Shown: piece by piece, positions 6,657 through 13,703 of the stretch | How positions within the stretch are numbered: the first letter of the stretch is position 1 | How the letters are laid out: every line of letters begins with the position of its first letter | NCBI GenBank assembly: GCA_002471195.1 | Contig: DKPN01000062.1 | Span: 1 to 14,024 of the forward strand | From: Bacteroides sp. UBA7333 | GTDB lineage: Bacteria; Bacteroidota; Bacteroidia; Bacteroidales; Bacteroidaceae | Length of the DNA stretch: 14,024 nt | Direction: 5' to 3' | Program-made: the position numbers and the translations under genes | Notes under the pieces: generated by a model | What the model was told of the DNA's origin: nothing | The model's input: the letters and a program-made list of their open reading frames with translations, nothing else | The model's database searches: none

Positions 6657-9600
6657 CATCTCGCGCAATACATCTACAGCAGTTGCCACATTGGGTATGT
6701 CGTTTATCACCATTGAACGACGCCCATTGGGCTCACGCAATACACATCTACGTGTATATTTCATCATATACGATATGACCCTGGCAAACATTTCGCTTTG
6801 ATAAAACTGGCTCTCAGGATTATTTATAAAAAACAACGTCATTTTTCCGCCTTTTAAAAATATCTTCTCAATACCCAATCGTGGTGCTATACGTTTTAAA
6901 GGTACAATTCTCAATAGTTCTTCAGTTTCGGGAGGTATCACTCCGAAACGGTCTTCAAGACGAATTCTAAATTCTTTTACATCATTATCTAACGTCATAT
7001 TATCGAGTTCACGATACAAGAGCATACGCTCACTACTGCCGGTTACATAGTTGGCAGGCAATAATAATTCCAAATCACTTTCTATTAAACATTCTTCAAC
7101 ATATTGCTCACCATCAATTGAGTCCGATGTTTTTAATTCTTCGGCATATAATTCTGCAAATTCATTTGTTTTAAGTTCGCGTATAGCTTCTGATAATATT
7201 TTCTGATACGTTTCATACCCTAAATCGGCAATGAAGCCACTCTGCTCGGCTCCCAACATATTTCCGGCTCCACGTATATCCAAATCTTGCATAGCAATGT
7301 GAATACCACTTCCTAAATCACTGAAATTTTCGATAGCTTGCAATCGTCGCTTCCCTTCGGAAGTCAATGATGTTAAAGGAGGTGCCAACAAATAGCAAAA
7401 AGCCTTTTTATTGCTACGCCCTACTCGCCCACGCATTTGATGTAAATCACTTAATCCGAAGTTTTGCGCTTGATTAATAATAATGGTATTAGCATTAGGA
7501 ATATCAATGCCACTTTCAATAATTGTAGTGGCAAGCAAAACATCATAATCGTAATTAACAAAATCTAAAATAACTTCTTCCAATTTATTGGGTTCTAATT
7601 GACCATGACCAATAGCGACCCTGCAATCGGGTATACTGCGTTCGATCATTGCTTTCAGTTCGGGCAAGTTGGCAATACGATTATTGACAAAAAAGACTTG
7701 TCCGTTGCGACTCATTTCAAAATTAATAGCATCAATAATCACCTCATTATTAAATGTATGCAACTCGGTTTGAATCGGGTAACGATTGGGAGGAGGAGTC
7801 GATATAACACTGAGATCGCGCGCACCCATTAATGAAAATTGTAAGGTTCGAGGTATAGGAGTGGCTGTCATAGTAAGTGTATCAACATTCACTTTTAATT
7901 GACGCAATTTCTCTTTCACAGAAACTCCGAATTTTTGCTCTTCATCAATGATTAGCAATCCTAAATCTTTAAACTCTACATCTTTTCCCAATATGCGATG
8001 GGTACCGATAACAACATTTACCTCTCCGTCTTTCAAACCTTTGAGCACAGCTTTTGTCTGTGCGGCAGTACGGGCACGACTCAAGTATTCAACTTTGCAT
8101 GGAAGATCTTTTAATCGTTCCTTGAAGGTTTGGAAATGTTGATAAGCCAATACAGTGGTAGGCACTAGTATGGCTACCTGTTTATTATCAGAAACAGCTT
8201 TGAAAGCAGCTCTAATAGCAACTTCAGTTTTCCCAAATCCAACATCACCACAAATTAATCGATCCATAGGACGATCACTCTCCATATCTGCCTTTACATC
8301 AGCAGTAGCCTTGCCTTGATCGGGCGTATCTTCGTAAATAAACGAAGCTTCCAACTCTTTTTGCAAAAAACTATCGGGTGAATATGAAAACCCTTTTTCT
8401 TCACGCCGTTGAGAATAGAGTTTTATTAAATCGCGTGCAATATCCTTAATTTTAGTTTTTGTACGCTCTTTTAATTTCTCCCAAGCGCCAGTTCCCAATT
8501 TATTTAATCGAGGTGCTTCTCCATCCTTTCCTTTATATTTTGAGACTTTATGTAAGGAGTGAATGGACACAAAAACAACATCATCATTTTGATAAATTAA
8601 TTTTAAGACCTCTTGGGTAGTATTCCCATTGGGCATACGAACCAAACCCGAAAATTTTCCGACACCATGATCGGTATGCACCACATAATCGCCAGGGGTG
8701 AATTGATTTAACTCTTTCAAAGATAAAGCTACTTTTCCTGAACGTGCTTTATCGCTTTTGAGATTATATTTATGAAAACGATCGAATATTTGATGATCGG
8801 TAAAAACACAGATATTCAATCTATTATCGGCAAATCCACCGTGAAGTGTACCTTCAACCGCAGTAAATGTAATGTTATCTTTACGGTCATTAAATATATC
8901 GCGTATACGATTGGTTTGCTTTATACTATCACTGCATATAAATATGGTATAACCTCGACTGATATACTCTTTAAAGGAAGCAGCTACAAGATCGAAATTC
9001 TTATGAAATATGGGTTGAGCTGTGGTATCAAAATGAATCGTTGCATCGGGCAATCCTGTAGCTTTATTCCCGAACTCAATTCGCTTGAAATCTAAAGAAC
9101 TTGTTGCAAATTGATCACCATTTATCAATAATTCATCTAAAGAAGTCGTATTTTGTTCATCGGCCAACTCAAGAGCTAACGCTTGTGGTGATAAAGCCTC
9201 TTCATAAATCGATTGAACTCTTTGCCGCAACCACATTATATCGTGCATTACCAATACGGTATTTTTAGAAAGAAATTGACAAAAAGGGACAGAGCCTGTT
9301 GCTGTTTTCCCTAAATCCGGCACAATAAGAATCTCTGTTTTCTTTTCGCGTGACAACTGTGACTCCACATCAAAAGTACGAATACTGTCTACTTCATTCC
9401 CAAAGAAATCGAGTCGATAGGGATATTCGGATGAATATGAGAAAATATCAATAATACTACCTCGCACTGCAAATTGACCCGGTTCATAAACATAATCAAC
9501 ATATTCGAACCCATAACTACGCAAAACATCGCTGATAAATACAGAATCGACCTGCTCGCCAACTCTAAGTTTTAACATTTTATCACTCAACTCGTTTTGA

Positions 9601-10004
9601 GAAATCACTTTCTCAACCAAAGCATCGGGATAGGTCACGATAAATAAACCTTCCTCGCCTTTCTGCAAACGACTTAACACTTCGGTTCGCAATATCTCAT
9701 TTGCAGCATCTTTTTGACGAAACTTAATTGCACGCTTATAGGAAGAAGGAAAAAACAGAATCTTATCCGAACCTAATATTTGTACCAAATCATGATAAAA
9801 ATAACCCGCTTCTTCGATATCATCAAGGACAAATAGATAGGGACTTTTATTGCAACTTATAAAAGATGAAAAAAACAATGATACAGAAGAGGCAGCCAGC
9901 CCATCACAATAGATATATTGTATGTCTTTATTGTCTAAAACATTGGATAAAGCAGCCACATTGGGATGCGACGCATATTGATGATGTAGTTCGTTAAGAG
10001 TCAT
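6633..10004 (-). CDS. mfd: Transcription-repair coupling factor Mfd
   Basis: This is a 1123-residue SF2 translocase that removes stalled RNA polymerase and recruits UvrA to transcribed-strand lesions. In order, there is a UvrB-like N-terminal module (YRLDFFGNEVDSIRTFD near residue 195) and a CarD-like RNA polymerase interaction domain from about 435 (PGDYVVHTDHGVGKFSGL). The motor follows, with Walker A GDVGFGKT at 586-593, Walker B DEEQ at 687-690, motif III TATPIPRTL and motif VI QMRGRVGRSNK. A C-terminal TRCF domain completes the protein. The length is typical of the family. I chose the ATG at 10004: the frame extends to a TTG at 10031, but that codon lies inside the -7 promoter element, and MTLNELHHQYASHP is a natural N-terminus. 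The stop at 6633-6635 lies inside the ygiQ coding region. Confidence 0.97.
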   Translation of the reverse strand: MTLNELHHQYASHPNVAALSNVLDNKDIQYIYCDGLAASSVSLFFSSFISCNKSPYLFVLDDIEEAGYFYHDLVQILGSDKILFFPSSYKRAIKFRQKDAANEILRTEVLSRLQKGEEGLFIVTYPDALVEKVISQNELSDKMLKLRVGEQVDSVFISDVLRSYGFEYVDYVYEPGQFAVRGSIIDIFSYSSEYPYRLDFFGNEVDSIRTFDVESQLSREKKTEILIVPDLGKTATGSVPFCQFLSKNTVLVMHDIMWLRQRVQSIYEEALSPQALALELADEQNTTSLDELLINGDQFATSSLDFKRIEFGNKATGLPDATIHFDTTAQPIFHKNFDLVAASFKEYISRGYTIFICSDSIKQTNRIRDIFNDRKDNITFTAVEGTLHGGFADNRLNICVFTDHQIFDRFHKYNLKSDKARSGKVALSLKELNQFTPGDYVVHTDHGVGKFSGLVRMPNGNTTQEVLKLIYQNDDVVFVSIHSLHKVSKYKGKDGEAPRLNKLGTGAWEKLKERTKTKIKDIARDLIKLYSQRREEKGFSYSPDSFLQKELEASFIYEDTPDQGKATADVKADMESDRPMDRLICGDVGFGKTEVAIRAAFKAVSDNKQVAILVPTTVLAYQHFQTFKERLKDLPCKVEYLSRARTAAQTKAVLKGLKDGEVNVVIGTHRILGKDVEFKDLGLLIIDEEQKFGVSVKEKLRQLKVNVDTLTMTATPIPRTLQFSLMGARDLSVISTPPPNRYPIQTELHTFNNEVIIDAINFEMSRNGQVFFVNNRIANLPELKAMIERSIPDCRVAIGHGQLEPNKLEEVILDFVNYDYDVLLATTIIESGIDIPNANTIIINQAQNFGLSDLHQMRGRVGRSNKKAFCYLLAPPLTSLTSEGKRRLQAIENFSDLGSGIHIAMQDLDIRGAGNMLGAEQSGFIADLGYETYQKILSEAIRELKTNEFAELYAEELKTSDSIDGEQYVEECLIESDLELLLPANYVTGSSERMLLYRELDNMTLDNDVKEFRIRLEDRFGVIPPETEELLRIVPLKRIAPRLGIEKIFLKGGKMTLFFINNPESQFYQSEMFARVISYMMKYTRRCVLREPNGRRSMVINDIPNVATAVDVLREMLVLAPTV

Positions 10005-10028
10005 AAGCCCGTAAAAGAATATTTCTTG

Positions 10029-10036
10029 CAAAATTA
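10029..10036 (-). promoter_or_regulatory. -7 promoter element TAATTTTG for mfd
   Basis: Read on the minus strand, bases 10036 to 10029 spell TAATTTTG, an exact TAnnTTTG match. Transcription would begin near 10025, leaving a leader of about 20 bases before the ATG at 10004. No good -33 TTTG is seen at the expected distance. The element shows that the upstream TTG codon at 10031 is very unlikely to be the translation start. Confidence 0.55.
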
Positions 10037-10071
10037 CAATTAATAAAGAGTTTTATTACATAATTGTTTTC

Positions 10072-10092
10072 TAAATTAACAGAATTAATTTA
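10072..10092. repeat. 8-bp AT-only inverted repeat in the divergent mfd / glycosyltransferase promoter region
   Basis: TAAATTAA at 10072-10079 and its complement TTAATTTA at 10085-10092 are separated by five bases (CAGAA). The right arm runs into the first two bases of the -7 element at 10091, so a bound protein would block that promoter. The arms are pure A/T in an AT-rich region, so a chance repeat is quite possible. It has no T-run and lies between divergent genes, so it is not a terminator. Confidence 0.35.
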
Positions 10093-10098
10093 CTTTTG
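10091..10098 (+). promoter_or_regulatory. -7 promoter element TACTTTTG for the glycosyltransferase-pyrC operon
   Basis: TACTTTTG matches TAnnTTTG exactly and ends 13 bases before the ATG at 10112. Predicted transcription begins near 10102, so the leader would be about 10 bases for the ATG at 10112 or 19 bases for the in-frame ATG at 10121. The -33 region is weak: TTTT at 10067-10070 has a 20-base spacer, and TTG lies further out at 10064-10066. Confidence 0.55.
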
Positions 10099-10111
10099 TG
10101 TATAAACCCAA

Positions 10112-10867
10112 ATGACGAATATGCATACTTCATCTGATAGCATTGTAATAATTCCTACCTACAACGAGCGAGAAAATATTGAGAATATTATTCGCGCAGT
10201 TTTTAATCTTGAAAAAGATTTTCATATATTAATTATTGAAGATGGTTCGCCCGATGGTACCGCTAACATCGTAAAAAATCTACAGAAGGATTTTTCTGAT
10301 CGGCTTTTTATGATTGAACGAAAGGGAAAGCTGGGACTAGGAACGGCTTATATCACTGGTTTTAAATGGGCCTTGCAACATCATTATGAGTATATTTTTG
10401 AAATGGACGCAGACTTCAGTCATAATCCGGAAGATTTACCTAGATTATACGATGCATGCAGCAATCAAGGTGGTGATGTTGCCATTGGATCACGTTATGT
10501 AAGTGGAGTAAATGTAGTGAACTGGCCCATGACTCGAGTATTGATGTCATATTTCGCATCTAAATATGTGCGTTTCATCACCGGTCTCCCCATTCATGAT
10601 ACAACAGCCGGATTTAAATGTTATAAAAGAGAAGTATTAGAGACGATCAACCTTGATAAAATAAGATTTAAAGGCTATGCGTTTCAAATTGAGATGAAAT
10701 TTACTGCCTATAAATCAGGATTCAAAATAGTCGAAGTACCTGTTATATTCATTAACCGTGAATTGGGTACTTCGAAAATGAATAGTAGCATATTCGGAGA
10801 AGCTATATTTGGTGTTATAAAATTAAAATTAGGAAGTTTATTCTATAAGTACCCACAAAAGAAATGA
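10112..10867 (+). CDS. Polyprenol-phosphate mannosyltransferase-like GT2 glycosyltransferase (DPM1 type)
   Basis: This 251-residue family 2 glycosyltransferase has the DPM1 pattern: IIPTYNERENI (13-23), EDGSPDGT (43-50), the metal/nucleotide-binding DAD at Asp99-Asp101 in EMDADFSHNPED, GSRY at 126-129, and a C-terminal FINRELGTSKM block. DPM1-type enzymes move a sugar, usually mannose or glucose, from GDP or UDP onto a polyprenyl phosphate on the cytoplasmic side of the membrane, producing a donor for glycan or protein glycosylation. There is no C-terminal membrane extension, so it is the soluble single-domain form. The exact sugar is not determinable. The in-frame ATG at 10121 is an alternative start, since conserved sequence begins only at Ser10. 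The stop overlaps the pyrC start (ATGA at 10864-10867). Confidence 0.88.
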   Translation: MTNMHTSSDSIVIIPTYNERENIENIIRAVFNLEKDFHILIIEDGSPDGTANIVKNLQKDFSDRLFMIERKGKLGLGTAYITGFKWALQHHYEYIFEMDADFSHNPEDLPRLYDACSNQGGDVAIGSRYVSGVNVVNWPMTRVLMSYFASKYVRFITGLPIHDTTAGFKCYKREVLETINLDKIRFKGYAFQIEMKFTAYKSGFKIVEVPVIFINRELGTSKMNSSIFGEAIFGVIKLKLGSLFYKYPQKK

Positions 10868-12204
10868 AAAGAATTTATATAAAAGATGCAATTATTGTTA
10901 ATGAAGGAAAGCGCTTTCTAGGATCAATCATTATTGCGAATCAATGTATTGAGGAAATTATCATTGGAGATGACACACCTTCGGCTGATTATGATGAAGT
11001 GATAGATGCGAGTGGCTGTTTTTTGCTTCCTGGCGTAATTGACGATCATGTACATTTTCGCGAACCGGGATTGACACATAAAGCCGATATATCATCGGAA
11101 AGCAGAGCCGCAGTTGCAGGTGGGGTAACATCAATAATGGATATGCCTAATACCACTCCATTAACAATTACTTTAGAAGCACTAAATAGTAAACTCGATT
11201 TATATAAAGAAAAATCATTGGTCAACTATTCGTGTTATTTGGGAGCGACCAATGACAATGCCGATCTATTCAAAACACTAGACCCACATATGGTTTGTGG
11301 AATTAAACTTTTTATGGGATCGAGCACGGGGAATATGTTAGTGGACAGACTTTCGACGTTAGATCGCATCTTTTCGGAAAGCAATATTATTATTGCCGCA
11401 CATTGTGAAGATCAAAATGAGATACGATGTAACACTCTAAAATTCGAAGATGAAAAAATTAATGATGATCTCCCAATATCATATCATCCCTTAATTAGAT
11501 CGAAAGAAGCATGTTTCAGTTCATCAAAATTGGCGGTGGATTTAGCAAAAAAACACAATGCAAGATTACATTTATTGCATATTTCCACAGCCAACGAATT
11601 AGATTTACTCAACAAAGCACCTTTAGCCGATAAGCGAATCACTGCAGAAGCTTGTGTTTCGCACTTACTATTTGCAGATAACGATTATGAACATCTCGGA
11701 ACACAAATCAAATGTAACCCAGCGATAAAATCGGCAGATGATAAAAAAGCGTTACGTGAGGGAGTCAATTCCGGATTAATTGATGTGATAGCTACCGACC
11801 ATGCTCCCCATTGCATTAACGAAAAAGCAGGTGGTGCACTCAAAGCTGTTTCGGGAATGCCAATGATACAATTTTCATTGGTGAGCATGCTGGAGTTGGT
11901 AGATGATGAAGTATTTACCATCGAAACAGTTGTTGAAAAAATGTGTCATGCACCGGCCACTATTTTTGAAATCAATAAAAGAGGATTTATAAGAGAGGGA
12001 TATAAGGCCGATTTAGTATTAGTGAAGCCTAATTCACCTTGGACCGTCAAAGAGGAAATTATTTTAAGTAAATGTAAATGGAGTCCTTTAGAAGGACATC
12101 AATTTCAATGGAAAGTAGAAAAAACGTTCGTCAATGGAAATATCGTATTTAATGAGAGCATCATAAATGATGATACGAAAGGACAACAACTAATCTTTAG
12201 ATGA
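10864..12204 (+). CDS. pyrC: Dihydroorotase
   Basis: The 446-residue amidohydrolase catalyses ring closure of carbamoyl-aspartate to dihydroorotate, the third step of pyrimidine synthesis, in the cytoplasm. The binuclear-metal site is complete: His62 and His64 in DDHVHFREPG, Lys148 in GIKLFMGSS (the residue carbamylated in this family), His180 in AAHCED, His239 in LHLLHIST, and catalytic Asp312 in ATDHAPH. DMPNT at 93-97 and the HVHFREPG form place it in the type I group related to allantoinase. Because the substrate-binding DMPNTTP and HFREPG are intact, I prefer dihydroorotase to allantoinase or hydantoinase. The gene overlaps both neighbours by four bases (ATGA at 10864 and at 12201), so it is translationally coupled in a three-gene operon. 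Confidence 0.92.
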   Translation: MKRIYIKDAIIVNEGKRFLGSIIIANQCIEEIIIGDDTPSADYDEVIDASGCFLLPGVIDDHVHFREPGLTHKADISSESRAAVAGGVTSIMDMPNTTPLTITLEALNSKLDLYKEKSLVNYSCYLGATNDNADLFKTLDPHMVCGIKLFMGSSTGNMLVDRLSTLDRIFSESNIIIAAHCEDQNEIRCNTLKFEDEKINDDLPISYHPLIRSKEACFSSSKLAVDLAKKHNARLHLLHISTANELDLLNKAPLADKRITAEACVSHLLFADNDYEHLGTQIKCNPAIKSADDKKALREGVNSGLIDVIATDHAPHCINEKAGGALKAVSGMPMIQFSLVSMLELVDDEVFTIETVVEKMCHAPATIFEINKRGFIREGYKADLVLVKPNSPWTVKEEIILSKCKWSPLEGHQFQWKVEKTFVNGNIVFNESIINDDTKGQQLIFR

Positions 12205-13112
12205 TGAGTAAAATCTTTTCCTATAAAATTCATGAAGTCACTCCATATATTAATTGGATCTACTTTTTTCATGCATGGGGTTTTGCACCGCGCTTTGCAA
12301 CGATTGCAAATATAAAATGTTGTTATGCTTGTAGAGCCATGTGGCTGACCACATTTGTTGAAAATGATAGACCGAAAGCATCGGAAGCACTTCAACTATA
12401 CAAAGATGCCGAACGGATACTTAAACTCTTAGACAAAGACTATGAAGTTCAATCTATTGTAAAACTGTGTAAAGCATACGCCGATGGTGATGATATTATT
12501 TTAGATGGAATTAGAATCCCACTTTTGCGACAACAAAAGATAAACAATGACAACTCACCCAATTTATGTTTAAGCGATTTTATCCGTCAAAATATAAGTC
12601 AAGAAAATGACAAAATAGGTAATACTGTAGGCGTATTTGCAAGCAGTGTAGATGAAGAGATCGCTCATTTATATCAAAATGACCCCTACAAGTCGCTTCT
12701 CATCCAAACACTATCGGATAGATTGGCTGAAGCAGCAACAGAAAAGATGCACGAAGATGTTCGTAAAAACTATTGGGGATATGCAAGTGATGAAAACTTG
12801 TCAATGCCGGATCTATTATTAGAAAAATTTCAAGGTATACGTCCGGCTGTAGGTTACCCGTCACTACCCGATCAATCGGTCAACTTTTTAATTGACGAAA
12901 TACTTAGTTTTCGCTCAATTGGAATTACATTAACAGAAAATGGCGCAATGCATCCCCACGCTTCCGTGAGTGGGTTAATGTTTGCACATCCCCAATCGCA
13001 ATATTTCTCCATTGGGAAAATCGGCCATGACCAACTGAACGATTATGCAAAAAGGCGTGGTCTTTCTATGGAAGAGGTTCGCAAATATCTCAGTGCTAAT
13101 TTAAAAGAATAA
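12201..13112 (+). CDS. Stand-alone methionine synthase (MetH) reactivation-domain protein
   Basis: The 303-residue protein corresponds along nearly its full length to the C-terminal AdoMet-binding activation domain of cobalamin-dependent methionine synthase. It has FSYKIHEVTPYINWIYFF at the start, then a DDI motif, CLSDFI and SDRLAEA. After these come YWGYASDENLS, the AdoMet-site motif IRPAVGYP (Arg214-Pro220) and LTENGAMHPHASVSG, ending in DQLNDYAKRRGLSMEEV. In MetH this domain binds AdoMet and permits reductive methylation of oxidised Co(II) cobalamin. No homocysteine, folate or cobalamin domain is present, so it must act on a separate MetH or another B12 enzyme. Two differences from the E. 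coli domain stand out: Asn18 where the E. coli motif reads YIDW, and a Cys cluster at Cys40, Cys41 and Cys44. Start codons at 12201 and 12204 are both possible. It overlaps pyrC by four bases. Confidence 0.88.
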   Translation: MMSKIFSYKIHEVTPYINWIYFFHAWGFAPRFATIANIKCCYACRAMWLTTFVENDRPKASEALQLYKDAERILKLLDKDYEVQSIVKLCKAYADGDDIILDGIRIPLLRQQKINNDNSPNLCLSDFIRQNISQENDKIGNTVGVFASSVDEEIAHLYQNDPYKSLLIQTLSDRLAEAATEKMHEDVRKNYWGYASDENLSMPDLLLEKFQGIRPAVGYPSLPDQSVNFLIDEILSFRSIGITLTENGAMHPHASVSGLMFAHPQSQYFSIGKIGHDQLNDYAKRRGLSMEEVRKYLSANLKE

Positions 13113-13127
13113 TTATTTTTATACGGC

Positions 13128-13155
13128 TGTGATTTATCCTGAATTTATGCGTCTT
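13128..13155 (+). promoter_or_regulatory. Possible ECF-type promoter upstream of the sigma factor gene
   Basis: TGTGAT at 13128-13133 and CGTCTT at 13150-13155 are separated by 16 bases. Many ECF sigma factors recognise a -35 of the TGTAAC/GGAAC kind and a -10 containing CGTC at about this spacing, and they often drive their own genes. No TAnnTTTG element is seen in the 75-base gap. The match is weak and from a single site, so autoregulation is only a suggestion. Confidence 0.25.
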
Positions 13156-13187
13156 ATAATTAAATTAAGAAAATAAAGAATCGATAG

Positions 13188-13700
13188 ATGGATCAATCAT
13201 CAACACTACTTCAAAGAAACTCTGAAAAGGAATTTCTTAGCATGATACGCTCATACGAACGTGTCATATATAAAGTGTGTTATATTTATACTTCACCTCA
13301 AATATCTATCAGTGATTTGTATCAGGAAGTGGTTATCAATATTTGGAAAGCCTACCCGAAGTTTAGAAATGAGTGTAAAATATCGACTTGGATTTATAGA
13401 ATTGCACTCAACACATGTATCAGTTATCTGAGAAAAGAAAGTCGAAGTCTTGAATTTGTCAATTTGAATCCTGAAATAAATTTTATTATTGATGAAAATG
13501 ATCCAATCAATGATCTGCTAAAGGAACTCTACCATATGATTAATCAATTGGGTCAGTTAGACAAATCGATTATTCTTCTATTTCTCGAAGAAAAAAGTTA
13601 TGAAGAGATAGCTGACATTACTGGATTAACCATCACCAATGTAGCGACTAAATTAAGTCGAATAAAGGGGAAGCTTAAAAAAATGAAGAAGGAGGAATAA
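13188..13700 (+). CDS. ECF-type RNA polymerase sigma factor
   Basis: The 170-residue protein contains only the two sigma-70 domains typical of ECF factors. Region 2 covers about residues 15-83, including DLYQEVVINIWKAYPKF and the -10-recognition/melting segment CKISTWIYRIALNTCISYLRK. Region 4 covers about 109-166, with the helix-turn-helix SYEEIADITGLTITNVATKLSRIK. These factors direct RNA polymerase to a small regulon and are normally held by a membrane or soluble partner until a signal arrives. No extra C-terminal domain is present. The gene just downstream, three bases after the stop, encodes a short membrane protein that is the likely regulator. The regulon cannot be inferred. Confidence 0.92.
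   Translation: MDQSSTLLQRNSEKEFLSMIRSYERVIYKVCYIYTSPQISISDLYQEVVINIWKAYPKFRNECKISTWIYRIALNTCISYLRKESRSLEFVNLNPEINFIIDENDPINDLLKELYHMINQLGQLDKSIILLFLEEKSYEEIADITGLTITNVATKLSRIKGKLKKMKKEE
13689..13695 (+). promoter_or_regulatory. Shine-Dalgarno-like AAGGAGG ahead of the sigma-factor partner gene
   Basis: AAGGAGG lies eight bases before the ATG at 13704, a textbook ribosome-binding site. It stands out because other genes in this window lack one, as is usual in Bacteroidota. It also encodes Lys-Glu-Glu at the end of the sigma factor, so its presence could be due to coding constraint. Confidence 0.45.
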
Positions 13701-13703
13701 CAT

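Noticed and set aside
7599..9095. Plus-strand open frames of 64-107 codons antisense to mfd
   Set aside because: They are shadows of the mfd coding sequence, in which all helicase motifs are intact; their translations have no coherent domain and there is no promoter in front of them.
12105..12395. Minus-strand 96-codon frame across the pyrC / MetH-activator junction, rich in Cys
   Set aside because: The apparent cysteines come from the reverse complement of Ala and Thr codons (GCA, ACA) in the two real genes, and the frame crosses a genuine gene overlap.
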